From positions 5,899,561-5,963,560 of the forward strand of contig NC_052507.1 in NCBI RefSeq assembly GCF_014356525.2: DNA of 64,000 nt. The letters run 5' to 3'. The position numbers and the translations under genes were made by a program. Below are positions 52,045 to 62,571 of the stretch, piece by piece; positions within the stretch are counted from its first letter, which is position 1; every line of letters begins with the position of its first letter. The stretch comes from Nilaparvata lugens. Lineage: Eukaryota; Arthropoda; Insecta; Hemiptera; Delphacidae. Under the pieces are notes generated by a model that did no database searches, had not been told where the DNA came from, and saw only the letters and a list, made by a program, of their open reading frames with translations.

Positions 52045-52130
52045 GAAAAAGACTAAGAAATTGTCAAAAAACACAGATTTCTTCAGAAAAACCACAAATC
52101 TGTGGTTTTTGACAATTTCTTAGTCTTTTC
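52045..52130. repeat. Near-perfect 86-bp intronic hairpin, copy 1
   Basis: Left arm aaaaagactaagaaattgtc aaaaaacacagattt, loop of ~15 nt, right arm its complement with one or two mismatches. Confidence 0.85.
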
Positions 52131-52311
52131 CATCCAATATGAATAATTACCACAATATCAACTTCTCAACTACACAAAAAGTTTCCTGATCCATTTCGAG
52201 CTGCTATGTATTAACATACTTTTTCATGTATATAAACATATTGACTGCATGTCGTGTTTAAAAACATAAAAAAGTGTGTTATTTGATATATTTATTTATT
52301 TATTCAATCAT

Positions 52312-52622
52312 TATTCATGTACGTGGCAGTTTTAAAGTTGTGCCAATTGCTGAAAAAATGATGGAAGGAAGACTGCGATGGTATGGCCATGTAAAGAGAT
52401 GCCCACCCGAAAACATGACTAGAAAAGTGCTGGAGATAGAGTCACAGCCAAGGCGCAGAGGCAGACCACGCCTAACATGGATGGCACTAGTGCTTAGAGA
52501 TATGAGACAATTGCAACTAACGCCAGAGACGACCCAAGATCGCAATCACTGGCGACTAAGATCCAGGAGAGCCGACCCCAAATAATGGGAAAAAGGCAAG
52601 GAAGAAGAGAGATTTATTAAAT
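52312..52622 (+). mobile_element. LINE 3' fragment (RTE-like), inserted in duplication copy 1 only
   Basis: Open frame to a stop at 52585 reads MMEGRLRWYGHVKRCPPENM, then RRRGRPRLTWM and TPETTQDRNHWRLRSRRADP, the standard LINE C-terminus. The matching place in duplication copy 2 (53823) is an empty site. Confidence 0.85.
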
Positions 52623-52902
52623 AATTCAGAATTATACAACTTACAGAAAAGTACCACAGGCTAACTTATGCTCAAAACGGTTCCATTTCTAATTTATACA
52701 ACAGTCCAAATGTAGCTAGAGGTTATGTGTCACTTCAAAATTCTTAAATTACACACTCAATTTACAATCCAGACACAAAAAATTAATTTTTAAATACAAA
52801 AAAATACTTTTAAATTGAATTAAATTCATTACAAATAATCGATATTTTTCCAAAGCAGATAAAATCGAATATTGCCTACGGTATCCAATGTTTATATTAT
52901 TT

Positions 52903-53146
52903 AGGGCCGGTTTCCGAGCTCGGGATTTGTCCAAGTTCTAGACTTTAAACAGCTGGAGTCAGAAAATTAGCTTTCCAAAACGGGGCGTAGTCGCAGATTT
53001 TATAACAGTGGTCGCAGTTTTTATTTTCTCATTTCTATAATTGGAAATGTTTTTCCTTGACGAAATTAAACGTTTCTAAATAATTCAAAATAGCTGAAAC
53101 TTTACACTATTTTTTCTTTATTTTATTTTGTGTTTAATTTTATAGT
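52903..53146. mobile_element. CGAGCTCGG-family MITE, right part lost at duplication junction
   Basis: Left end agggccggtttccgagctcg; breaks off at agttttttgg where duplicated exon sequence starts. Confidence 0.88.
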
Positions 53147-53337
53147 TTTTTGGAGATGCTTTTTCAACCTTGACCTGAATTTCCGGGGTAATTACTTCCA
53201 GTTCCGATGGATTACCGGTAGCAGTGTTTGAATCGTCAGTTTCACCCAAATTTCCTCCGCCGGTTTCGTCTGAAGACTCTACTTCAACTTTAATTTTCAC
53301 GTTTTCGTCAATTGTTTCCACCACCGGATCTACAGCA
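53118..53337 (-). pseudogene. Truncated duplicate of the acidic SAFB exon (pseudo-exon with MITE-derived stop)
   Basis: It repeats the first ~65 codons of the 51834 exon, including the intact acceptor (ttttcag|ATAGAAGC), down to VEKASPK, then runs into MITE sequence giving NYKIKHKIK and a stop near 53118. No donor is apparent. On the minus strand it comes before the complete exon, so splicing into it would end the protein early; AATAAA-like sequence lies just beyond. It could be ignored by the spliceosome. Confidence 0.8.
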
Positions 53338-53557
53338 CCGCTTCTATCTGAAAATATACAAGAAACAGAATTAAAGTAAGAGTTGAATGATGACATTTAA
53401 ACACAAAAATACAACAATTTTTTTATTGGAATAAAATATATAGTTTCACACAAGCTGTACAAAACAAATGAATGGAACCGATTTCATTCACTTTTGATAG
53501 CGAAATATATTGATATTATTTAATATCAAAGGTGATGGTTTCCTGATCCTATTTAAT

Positions 53558-53643
53558 GAAAAAGACTAAGAAATTGTCAAAAACCACAGATTTCTTCAGA
53601 AAAACCACAAATCTGTGGTTTTTGAAAATTTCTTAGTCTTTTT
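53558..53643. repeat. Near-perfect 86-bp intronic hairpin, copy 2
   Basis: Duplicate of 52045-52130 carried by the segmental duplication, with a few compensating and non-compensating changes. Confidence 0.82.
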
Positions 53644-54097
53644 CATTCAATATGAATAATTACCACAATATCAACTTCTCAACTACACAAAAAGTTTCCT
53701 GATCCATTCCGAGCTGCTATGTATTAACAAACTTTTTCATGTATTTAAACATATTGACTGCATGTCGTGTTTAAAAACATAAAAAAGTGTGTTATTTAAT
53801 ATATTTATTTATTTATTCAATCATTCAGAATTATACAACTTACAGAAAAGTACCACAGGCTAACTTACGCTCAAAACGGTTCCATTTCTAATTTATACAA
53901 CAGTCCAAATGTAGCTAGAGGTTATGTGTCACTTCAAAATTCTTCAATTACACACTCAATTTACAATCCAGACACACAAAAATAATTGTTAAATAAAAAA
54001 AATACTTTTAAATTTAATTAAATTCATTACAAATAATCGATGTTTTTCCAAAGCAGATAAAATCGAATATTGCCTACGGTATCCAATGTTTATATTT

Positions 54098-54475
54098 AGG
54101 GCCGGTTTCCGAGCTCGGGATTTGTCCAAGTTCTAGACTTTAAACAGCTGGAGTCAGAAAATTAGCTTTCCAAAACGGGGCTTAGTCGCAGATTTTATAA
54201 CAGTGGTCGCAGTTTTTATTTTCTCATTTCTATAATTGGAAATGTTTTTCCTTGACGAAATTAAAAGTTTCTAAATAATTCAAAATAGCTGAAACTTTAC
54301 ACTATTTTCTCTTTATTTTATTTTGTGTTTAATTTTATAGTTTTTTGGAAATTTAATTCAAACGTGACTTTGACAATGACTACGACTACGCCCCGTTTCG
54401 GAAAGCCAATTTTCTTACTCCAGCTGTTTAAAGTCTAGGACTTAGCCAAATCCCGAGCTCGGAAACCGACCCTTA
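54098..54475. mobile_element. CGAGCTCGG-family MITE, complete
   Basis: agggccggtttccgagctcg ... cgagctcggaaaccgaccct; parental copy of the truncated one at 52903. Confidence 0.88.
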
Positions 54476-54714
54476 ATGTTGGTGCAAATTCTTTTTCATG
54501 TCACATGATAATACCATGGAATTTCAATGTTTTATGAGAATGTTTCAGAAAATTATTACATATTAAGTAATTGAATACAAAGAGGTTTGCTTCATAATTC
54601 ATTGAATACTTCAATACTTGAAGTCAACGCCAAGTAATGAGGTTTTGGCAGACATGTGTCTGCCAACTACTTGATTTCAGCCTACAATGGGCTGTTCCAT
54701 AGCCATATAAGCTA

Positions 54715-55363
54715 CTAGCCGTCAAGCTCGCTTCGCTCGCCATATGCGTCTAGCCAGGGGCCTCCGCCCCCTGGACCCCCGACTGGGTCGTACAAAGATG
54801 AGATCAGCGGGCTCGCTTCGCTCGCCTGCATTTTTCCATTTGAGCATGCTTCAAAGTACTGAGAAAACGCAGAAAAGCTGAGAAAAACGCTGATTTGGGC
54901 GTATCTTTGATGAAATATTAAAGTCACCTCATCACAAAATTTTTAGACCCTAGCTAAACCTCTGTACCAAAATTGTACATTTTCTGTCTATTACTTGATG
55001 AAAGAACTGAGAAAACGCAAAAAACCGCTAATTTTGGGCGTATCTTTGGCGTTATTTCAAATTCCTTCTAACACACATTATTACACCCCAGCTGAGCTTC
55101 TGTAGTAAATTTGAACATTTTCTGTTCATTTGTTCTCGATAAAGCTGAGAAAGCAAAAAAAAAAAAAAAACGCTGGAAAAACGCAGATTTTGGGCTATCT
55201 TTGAAATTTTTTTCTTCCAAATCCGTTCTTAGTGCGCCTCTAAAGGGCCAACTGAACATACCTACCAAATTTGAACGTTTTGGTTCGGTAGATTTTTAGT
55301 TCTGCGAGTGAGTGAGTGAGTCTGTCAGTCAGTGAGTGAGTACCATTTCGCTTTTATATATAT
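54715..55363 (-). mobile_element. Helitron-like non-autonomous element (minus orientation)
   Basis: 3' end at the left (complement of actagccgtcaagctcgctt, with GCGAGCGAAGCGAGC hairpin). 5' end at the right: complement reads tatataaaagcgaaatggta ctcactcactgac, a common Helitron start in insects. Confidence 0.6.
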
Positions 55364-58300
55364 ACTAGCGGGGCACCCGTGCTTCGCTATGGGGAATTGA
55401 AAGATAAGATTATTTTTGTGAACCATTTATAATCTTAATTCTACCAAAATAGTTATAATCGTTTTTGAGATTAGGCCACAACTTGGCATGAAAACTATTG
55501 TGTCAAATCATTCGATTAATCATTGATGTGTTGGAAGTGCTCTGTAGAATACAGTAGTAGTCCAATTGCAGCGAATTTTGTAGAATATTGGGCGGGGTTC
55601 AAGAGTCAACCTCGACTTTATTCATTGGCAATTAATATTTCCCGTTGACAGTTATCAAATTAGCAGTGATCATGTTATTTTTGTTTTTGCTTGATGCAAT
55701 TGAAGATTAAATTCCAAATTAAGTTGATTCGGAATTTGATGACTCTGGTATCCATGGATCTCTTGCTTATTCTGGAATTTTTGGCATAGCCTGTCGCTTA
55801 CTTTTCGTTTCACTTATCCAAAAGTGTAAAAGCTGCCAATCCACTGATTCTTTCTTCCATGGAAGTCCATTCATACATAAGAGTCCATTCATAATAGCTA
55901 GTATAACATTTATTGTGGCTGATTTCTCATGTCCTAAACTTTACTATCATAAATATATTGAAGTGTGATCATTTGAATGTGAATTTGAATAAATCTGAAT
56001 AGAGTTCATTCACTTTGATTATTGACTACCATTATATGATTTCTTTCTGATCTTAGCTTGAAACCAAAAGCTTAGGGATGAAAATTTGGATGTAAACTGA
56101 CATTTAACTTAATTTTATTTCTATCCAAACTGACAACTTTAGTATTTACTTGTGATCCATCAATATCAATACGTTTGTCTTGTGTCATGTAAGGACATCA
56201 TGAAGGGAAATGGGAGCAGCTGATGGAATATTATGTTTTTTCGATTTAGATTTCAGCTGATTTTGAAACATATCAGGCCCAGTGGCACAAAACCATGTTC
56301 AATTTCAATCAGGATTAAATTTCATGAGAATTGATCAGAGCAGGGCTTTATTTATAGATGGCTTCTCTCATTGGTTCTCGTGGTATTTAGTCCAGAATAG
56401 GAATTAACAGTGCAACTGGCTTTCTCAAGGCCATGGCTGCGTACAAACATAGACAGAGGAACCAATACAACAGAAACTGAAGAAATTAGTCGCATTTCTA
56501 TCACCTCACAATGAACATTACATTCATCTACCATATGTTTGGAGAGATCGATTATAAATTTCTTTTGCTATCATCCTGTCACTTTCTGAACTTATTATAC
56601 CAGATGTTCCAAGAATAGTGCAATGTTTTAAAATAAGGTCGCCAAATTTGGTAACTCAACTACAGCTATTATATTCTTTTTCATTTGCTCACACTCTCTT
56701 ACGTTTTCAACAGACTATGGAAAACTTTTTTCTGATCAGCTGCTACTTGAGGGACCAATAATCCTTCCTCAAGGAACTTCAGCGAGTTTTCCCAGAGTTG
56801 AGACCGTCCTGTTCCAAAATAATGCTTTTTTCGCAAACCCACCATATTCCTGATTTAATCAAAATCGTTAGAGCCGTTTTCGAGATCCGTCCGACATACA
56901 TACATATCCACAAATACACATATTATTCAAACAGAAAGTGCTTACTAAGTATAATTATTGACTTCAATGATTATGATTTCATTCAATGAGAGCTTATTCC
57001 ACATAATAACAGCTCAAAGTTAGTAGACAGAAGGTTGGTCACTCATCTATAGTATTTTAGTTGAAATGCAATGGGGGAACTGCAGCCGTGACGTAGGCTG
57101 TAGTACAGAGTAGGCAAAATATCGCATTCTTGAAAATCATACGGTGACGTATAGTCAAATTATATAACACAAACATTTTCTGACATGCAAGCTTTCTGTT
57201 TCTGCCTTACAATAATTATCAAAACATTTAAATAATACAAGCATTTTGCCATATAAAAGCAAAAACCCCACCTCCTAACTTTCCTTTTCAAACCCTCAAG
57301 GTTTCTTCATCTTCTAGGTCGTGTTTATATTTTGTAGTTTGACTATACATCAGCTTGAGAATTTTGGGGATGAGATATTTTGATTCTCGTAGAACATGTG
57401 CTCGATACCAGCATGTGTTCAGTGCATTTATATGAATGAAATTTCTCGGGATCGGTTTATCAGTTTATTGCAATGCATTAATTTTTCAATATTTCTCATG
57501 CGTTAATCTGAAATTATAATAGTATAACGTTGTCTACTAACGCTTTTCCAGCTTATTAACTTTTTCGTGTCACGTTTTTAGATTCTTGAAAAACTTTCAA
57601 CTTCATTTTATTCATACAAGTTGAATGAACTTGGAATATTTAACAACATCATTAGAATCGGTGATTCATTCGCTATAAGTATGGGGAATTTTCAAGTTGT
57701 AGGTCAATCTTGAGGGCAATAAACGACGATTTATTTGAAGATACAGTGAATAAACTGTATGCTCAGTGTGGCTACTCCATCACATTTTTACTACACGTGA
57801 CGTCACGCTGGCGTTCCCCCCTCCACTTAGAATCTTACACCTGTGAGTGATCAACCTTCTGTCTACTAACGTTGATAACAGCTGGCATCAAAAGAAAAAT
57901 GTCTAACATGTTTGAAATTGAAGCAGTAGCAATCATCAACATTATTATCTTCATCTGATCTGAAGTAACCAAATTATAGTAAGATTCACATCAATGTGTC
58001 AGCATTGTTTGAATGGGGAGCATTGATGCTATTAATGAGAAATACTGACAGTCAACGAACTGTTATGCATATTCTCCAATATTTATAACGAAAGCTACCT
58101 TCTATTTTCTTTGGTAAAACAATCAATGTTTGAGAACAAAATTGATGCATGGGAAAAGCACTTTACATCTATGAAAGATATTAATTTCTACATTGGGAAA
58201 AAGAACAACAGCTATTTGGCCGTTTTAATAAATAACCCCTTTCTTTCGCCCAAGTTGAATTTTGGCCGAATTTCCTCATTCTTTGCATACAGATTCCACA

Positions 58301-58962
58301 ACGGACACTTCTGAAATTTTAAAAATACCCTCCATATATCATACTGAGTTATTAAAATCTCATCGAAATTGTTTAAGCAGTTATCGCGATCGGACATACA
58401 AACAAAATTAAATTAGTCTTGATAGAATAGGATCAATTATTGATAGAAGCAACTCCCGTCATAGAAGTCTGTTTTATGGAAAATAAAAACTATCTATACT
58501 CCCAGGAATAGCTCCGATTGAAGCAGCAGTGCCCAATCAATTTGTTCCCGATAAATGTGCATTTTGATTAGTTCTTCAACTTGGTGCCAACCTAATGAAG
58601 TCATCTCAACTTAATGCCAACCTGTCAAAATGATTAATTTAGTTGCCAGTTAACAACTGTTTCGAAGAGGTACTCTCTCTAAATTATAGATCTATAATAA
58701 CATATGATATGGACATTTCTATTATAATTAAGAGATTGGGAGAAGAAGAATATACGTATGTTAAAAGACGAACTTTAAACCCTTAAAAACCACCCTTAGA
58801 GTTAAAATATCGCCAAAAGATTTCTTAGTGAGCACCTAGGACGTTTAAGGAAGCTATATTCCAAGTTTTGTTGCAATCCATCTAGTAGTTTTCCAGAAAT
58901 CGTGATCAGTGAGTCAGTGAGATAAGAATTTTATAAGTACAGAAGATATATATATATATAGA
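55364..58962 (-). mobile_element. Possible long Helitron-like element or mosaic of elements
   Basis: Left boundary actagcggggcacccgtgct tcgct is a Helitron 3' end in reverse. A matching 5'-type end lies near 58962 (complement tatatatatcttctgtactt ataaaattcttatctcactga). The 3.6 kb between holds another inverted-repeat element (57011-57884) and no coding region I can recognise, so the two ends may not belong together. Confidence 0.35.
57011..57884. mobile_element. 0.87-kb element with ~30-bp inverted ends
   Basis: agttagtagacagaaggttg gtcactca (left) and tgagtgatcaaccttctgtc tactaac (right). No coding region seen. Confidence 0.65.
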
Positions 58963-58984
58963 TAGATGAAATAGTACTATGAAA

Positions 58985-59470
58985 GAATTCTTCTACAGAA
59001 GAAAGTTCTCCGTGTTATCACGTCATCGCATTACCTAGAGCACTGCCGGTCAATCTTCAAACGTCTGAGAATACTGACAGTCTATAGTCAGTACATGAAA
59101 AGCTCCCTACGGCTCCTAAGGAGTGAGGTTCATGACTTCTGGGAGAGGGTCCAGCTGCACCACAATACCAGGAGACAAGGCAACATTGACCTGCCCTACT
59201 CCAGACTGTCAAAAGCATTTGAATGCTACCCCTTACGGACTCAAAAAATTTTAAAGACTGCCGATTTGTGTTCGAGAGCTGGAGTAAAGGAAGTTTTGTA
59301 GGCTGGTACGTGAGAAGCTTATAAACTACCCTCTGTACTCACTAAGAGATGATGAAACCAGTAGACTTGTGGAACAGTTTGAGACTGTTAATGATAATTT
59401 TAAATTGCAGTCCATATACAAAGCCAAATAAGACGAACTATCTGCAGCCATCTCATGTTATTTGTGTTTT
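58985..59470 (+). pseudogene. LINE RT C-terminal fragment
   Basis: From 58991 reads LQKKVLRVITSSHYLEHCRS, then IFKRLRILTVYSQYMKSSLR and RRQGNIDLPYSRLSKAF; frame breaks follow near 59300. It is a relative of the 8.8-kb fragment (QKK.iRi....y..HCr..F...rIlTv). Last repeat before the THAP promoter region. Confidence 0.8.
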
Positions 59471-59576
59471 GTTTTAAACTTTGACGAAGTCTGTCTGGCC
59501 ACTGCCGGTCATGGACTGAATATACTGAAGTAAACTTGAATATAAGATAAGGTTACTCCTAGCGGGTGTATACCAT

Positions 59577-59682
59577 CTGACCGACCTAAAAACTGACCGA
59601 CCTGCAAATTGACCGTCCTACAAACTGACCGTCTTGCAAACTGACCGTCCTGCAAAGTGACAGTTATGTAAACTGACCGTCC
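59577..59682. repeat. 16-bp minisatellite upstream of THAP gene (about 7 units)
   Basis: Units are variants of ctgaccgtcctgcaaa. Spacing is about 15-17 bp and units differ by one to four bases. Confidence 0.85.
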
Positions 59683-59696
59683 TTATGACGTCATAA
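59683..59696. promoter_or_regulatory. Perfect palindrome containing a CRE-type site (TGACGTCA)
   Basis: ttatgacgtcataa is a 14-bp palindrome with the full CREB/ATF consensus in its centre, 157 bp upstream of the THAP start codon and directly after the minisatellite. A TATAAAG follows at 59728. Function is inferred from the motif only. Confidence 0.4.
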
Positions 59697-59727
59697 GAGC
59701 AGTCGGACTGCCATCAGCGTAAGGAAC

Positions 59728-59734
59728 TATAAAG
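59728..59734 (+). promoter_or_regulatory. Possible TATA box of THAP gene
   Basis: tataaag, 125 bp before the predicted ATG. In AT-rich DNA such matches arise by chance; position after the CRE-like site is the only support. Confidence 0.3.
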
Positions 59735-59852
59735 ACTGGGTACACGCAGTCGCCATTTTGAGTCACAGCATAGCATTCCATTCAACTGCTTGTAATGCTT
59801 TGCTTTGACAGTGGTGATTATATTTTGATATTTTTAATAATTCTAATTCATT

Positions 59853-60005
59853 ATGGTGGGGTGCTCGGCACCAAATTGTGCCAATAAAACAGAGAAAGGG
59901 TTTCGCTTGTTCAGATTTCCTACAGATGAAAAAAGAAAGGCAATTTGGCTTCAAAATTGCAGACTTGATAAATGGAAGCCAACATCAAATTCCAGACTTT
60001 GTGAG
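59853..60005 (+). CDS. THAP gene exon 1 (start codon, first half of zinc finger)
   Basis: 51 codons beginning MVGCSAPNCANKTEKGFRLF; donor GTGAG|gtgagt, phase 0. This start was chosen because THAP fingers nearly always sit at the extreme N-terminus with a Met-x2-Cys spacing, as seen here. Confidence 0.85.
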
Positions 60006-62539
60006 GTGAGTGTAACTTAATTTATTCATTTGATTTTAAAGAATTAAAATAAAATTATTTTATAAAGCATTGTAATATCCTAATTAAATTTTAATAACTT
60101 TATTATTCAACATTAAAAGTAATGATGCTTTCGGTTCCCAATTTTAAGGTTATGAATTATTAAACTAACTTAGTTCAAAAATTTATTTATTTCATTACGG
60201 TAAATGAAATATTATTACAGGATGAAAATAATACTTATAATAGAAATAATACTTATTATAATTATACTTGATATTGAAATCTATGAGAAAACATCTGCAA
60301 TTAACTTTTCAAGATATCTTAAAAACATCCCATCATTTGTTTAATTGGCCATAATAAATAATTATGGTACATAACAAATAAATAATATCTGGGAATTTGG
60401 AAGCATAGGCAGATGTTAGATTATACTTTTGCTTTATATTAATACGGGTTGATTACCTTTCTATCCTCAGCTGTTCTAATTTTATTCTATACAGGACCAC
60501 TTTGAAGAAAATCAGTGGGAGCTCCATCGAGCAGATGAGTGGAGAAAGTTGAAGCCAAATGCTATTCCAACTTTATTTAATGTTCCGAATCCACCAAAAA
60601 AGCTTATATCAACAAGGCGGTCAACTTACAAGGTAGGTGAAAATAAGTTATAGATTTTTTTGATTGATTTTCTTTCTGAGGGTTGTGCCCACATGATCTC
60701 TTAGGCTTGTGCGAGGGTAATGAGAGGGTGATGACTGGCGCCTTATCACGTTCTCCAATGAGTTATCACTTTCTCCACTCTGATAATCCTTCAACTTTAA
60801 GCCTGATAAGCTCAATAAAGTTTTTCAATGCTCATTGATGAAAAGTTTATAAACTTTTAAGAGCTGTATCTCAATACATTTTAGGCCTACAATAACCACC
60901 TTCGCATGGATAGTGACTATCTTTCGCTCTTATACAGAGTATCTCAAAAGTACCACCCCAGTGCCACCACGGTATTCTCCAAGCAAAAACGAACAAAAAA
61001 TCTCATTTGCAAAACATCTAATTCTTCTTAAATCTTTTGTAATCTGCCGAGTGTAGATTTCCTGAAGAGGGTTCCGCCCTTAAATTTTTCAGGTTGGCAG
61101 TCCTTGAACCTCTGAGTGAGTGATCTGGCAATTGATGGATTGGACTGTTAATGAATTTAATTAGTAATTTCAGATCCTTCAATAAATTAGTCTCTGAATA
61201 TCAAATATATACTCAAATAAATTATGATTATTGTTGAACGATGTTTATATAAATACAGATAAAAAAGATTGGAATAAAACTTTTTTTGAAAATAATATAG
61301 TCCGCAAATGGTGAGATTAGAATATGGGGGCCATGCTATATAGGGCCTAGACAAGTTTAGCATTGCATGAAACAATTCAAGAATAAATTGAGTTCCAGTG
61401 GCTAAGGAGCTGAAATTATTTTGCTTGGTTTTTGTCATTGTGTTATTTCCGGTATCAGCGTTTTTCACAGTGTGCAAAACATGTCCATATAGCATGGTCT
61501 TTAGACAGCAGCAGCAACTCAGAGTAAACAAGCTGTCATATAGTTGTACAAAAATGACTCATCATGAAACTTCTTATTCATGAGTGTGACTGTCTCTCCA
61601 TAAAAACCCTGTAATATTAAATTCTGTATGATACAATATTTTTCAGGACCCATTATTTAGTGAGATAGCTGGAGGTGCTACAATCACAGAAAATGAAACT
61701 GCTAATCTTGGTGTAGGGAATGGCACAGCATTATCTCATGAGGCAAGTATAAAACAAACGTATAAAACTGCTCTATTACCATATAATTAATTATGTCAGC
61801 TTTTAATTCGAGGAAAATTAATCTTCTTCTTCTACATCTATCATTTTTTGAATTTTTTTTTGAATCTAATATACATTTTATATTCATTATACAGAGTATT
61901 TCACAAGGAATGTCCAATACTTCTCAGGCTGATTCCCAACCCGACACCCAGTAGTAAAAAAGTATCATGGGACATATCCAAATTTCAAAAAACATTCTGT
62001 ATAAATATGTAGGCCTACATTGAAAACATACAGAAGAACATTTTTTATGATATATCTACTATTTGTGATATTTTTAATTAATAAACTAACAGTATAATAC
62101 ATATCATAACTAGATTATTAATAAAATTTATTTATCATAGGTTTATTAATCGAAGTCATGTATTGAAGTGTTCATTTACTATAGTCTAAACTTCTATCAT
62201 TATATTCCTTGTCATTTACACTTATTATCAACAATTTATCTCAATAAATCATTAACATAATTTCACGTCAGGAATCAAAACTTTTATTCACGTTCACACA
62301 AAAACTTATTATTCAAAACAATTATTTTCCAATAGTTTTTTCTCAAATATGTTTTGTCTCCTTAGCAACTTGAACTTGAACTTTTTATCAGCAACTTGAA
62401 CTTCGTTTCTTCTTCTTACTACAGTCTGTCCAGACTGCCATGAGTGCTGAAAGATTAAGCCGACCCTCGCTCCCCCACGCGCAGGCACACACGCCCGGCC
62501 TACCTGCGCCATTATTATTATTATTATTATTATTATTAA

Positions 62540-62571
<32 letters not shown>

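Larger units (their letters stand above)
51640..54345. repeat. Tandem segmental duplication of about 1.2 kb (exon start, intron, MITE part)
   Basis: Copy 1 is about 51640-53146 and copy 2 about 53147-54345. Shared content: exon start, a hairpin, AT-rich intron and the left two-thirds of a CGAGCTCGG-family MITE. Copy 1 is longer because of a 311-bp LINE fragment (52312-52622). The ends share tttgga, so the junction shows about six bases of microhomology. Confidence 0.9.

Noticed and set aside
59577..59682. CRISPR-like short repeats
   Set aside because: Contiguous 16-bp units without spacers; a minisatellite.
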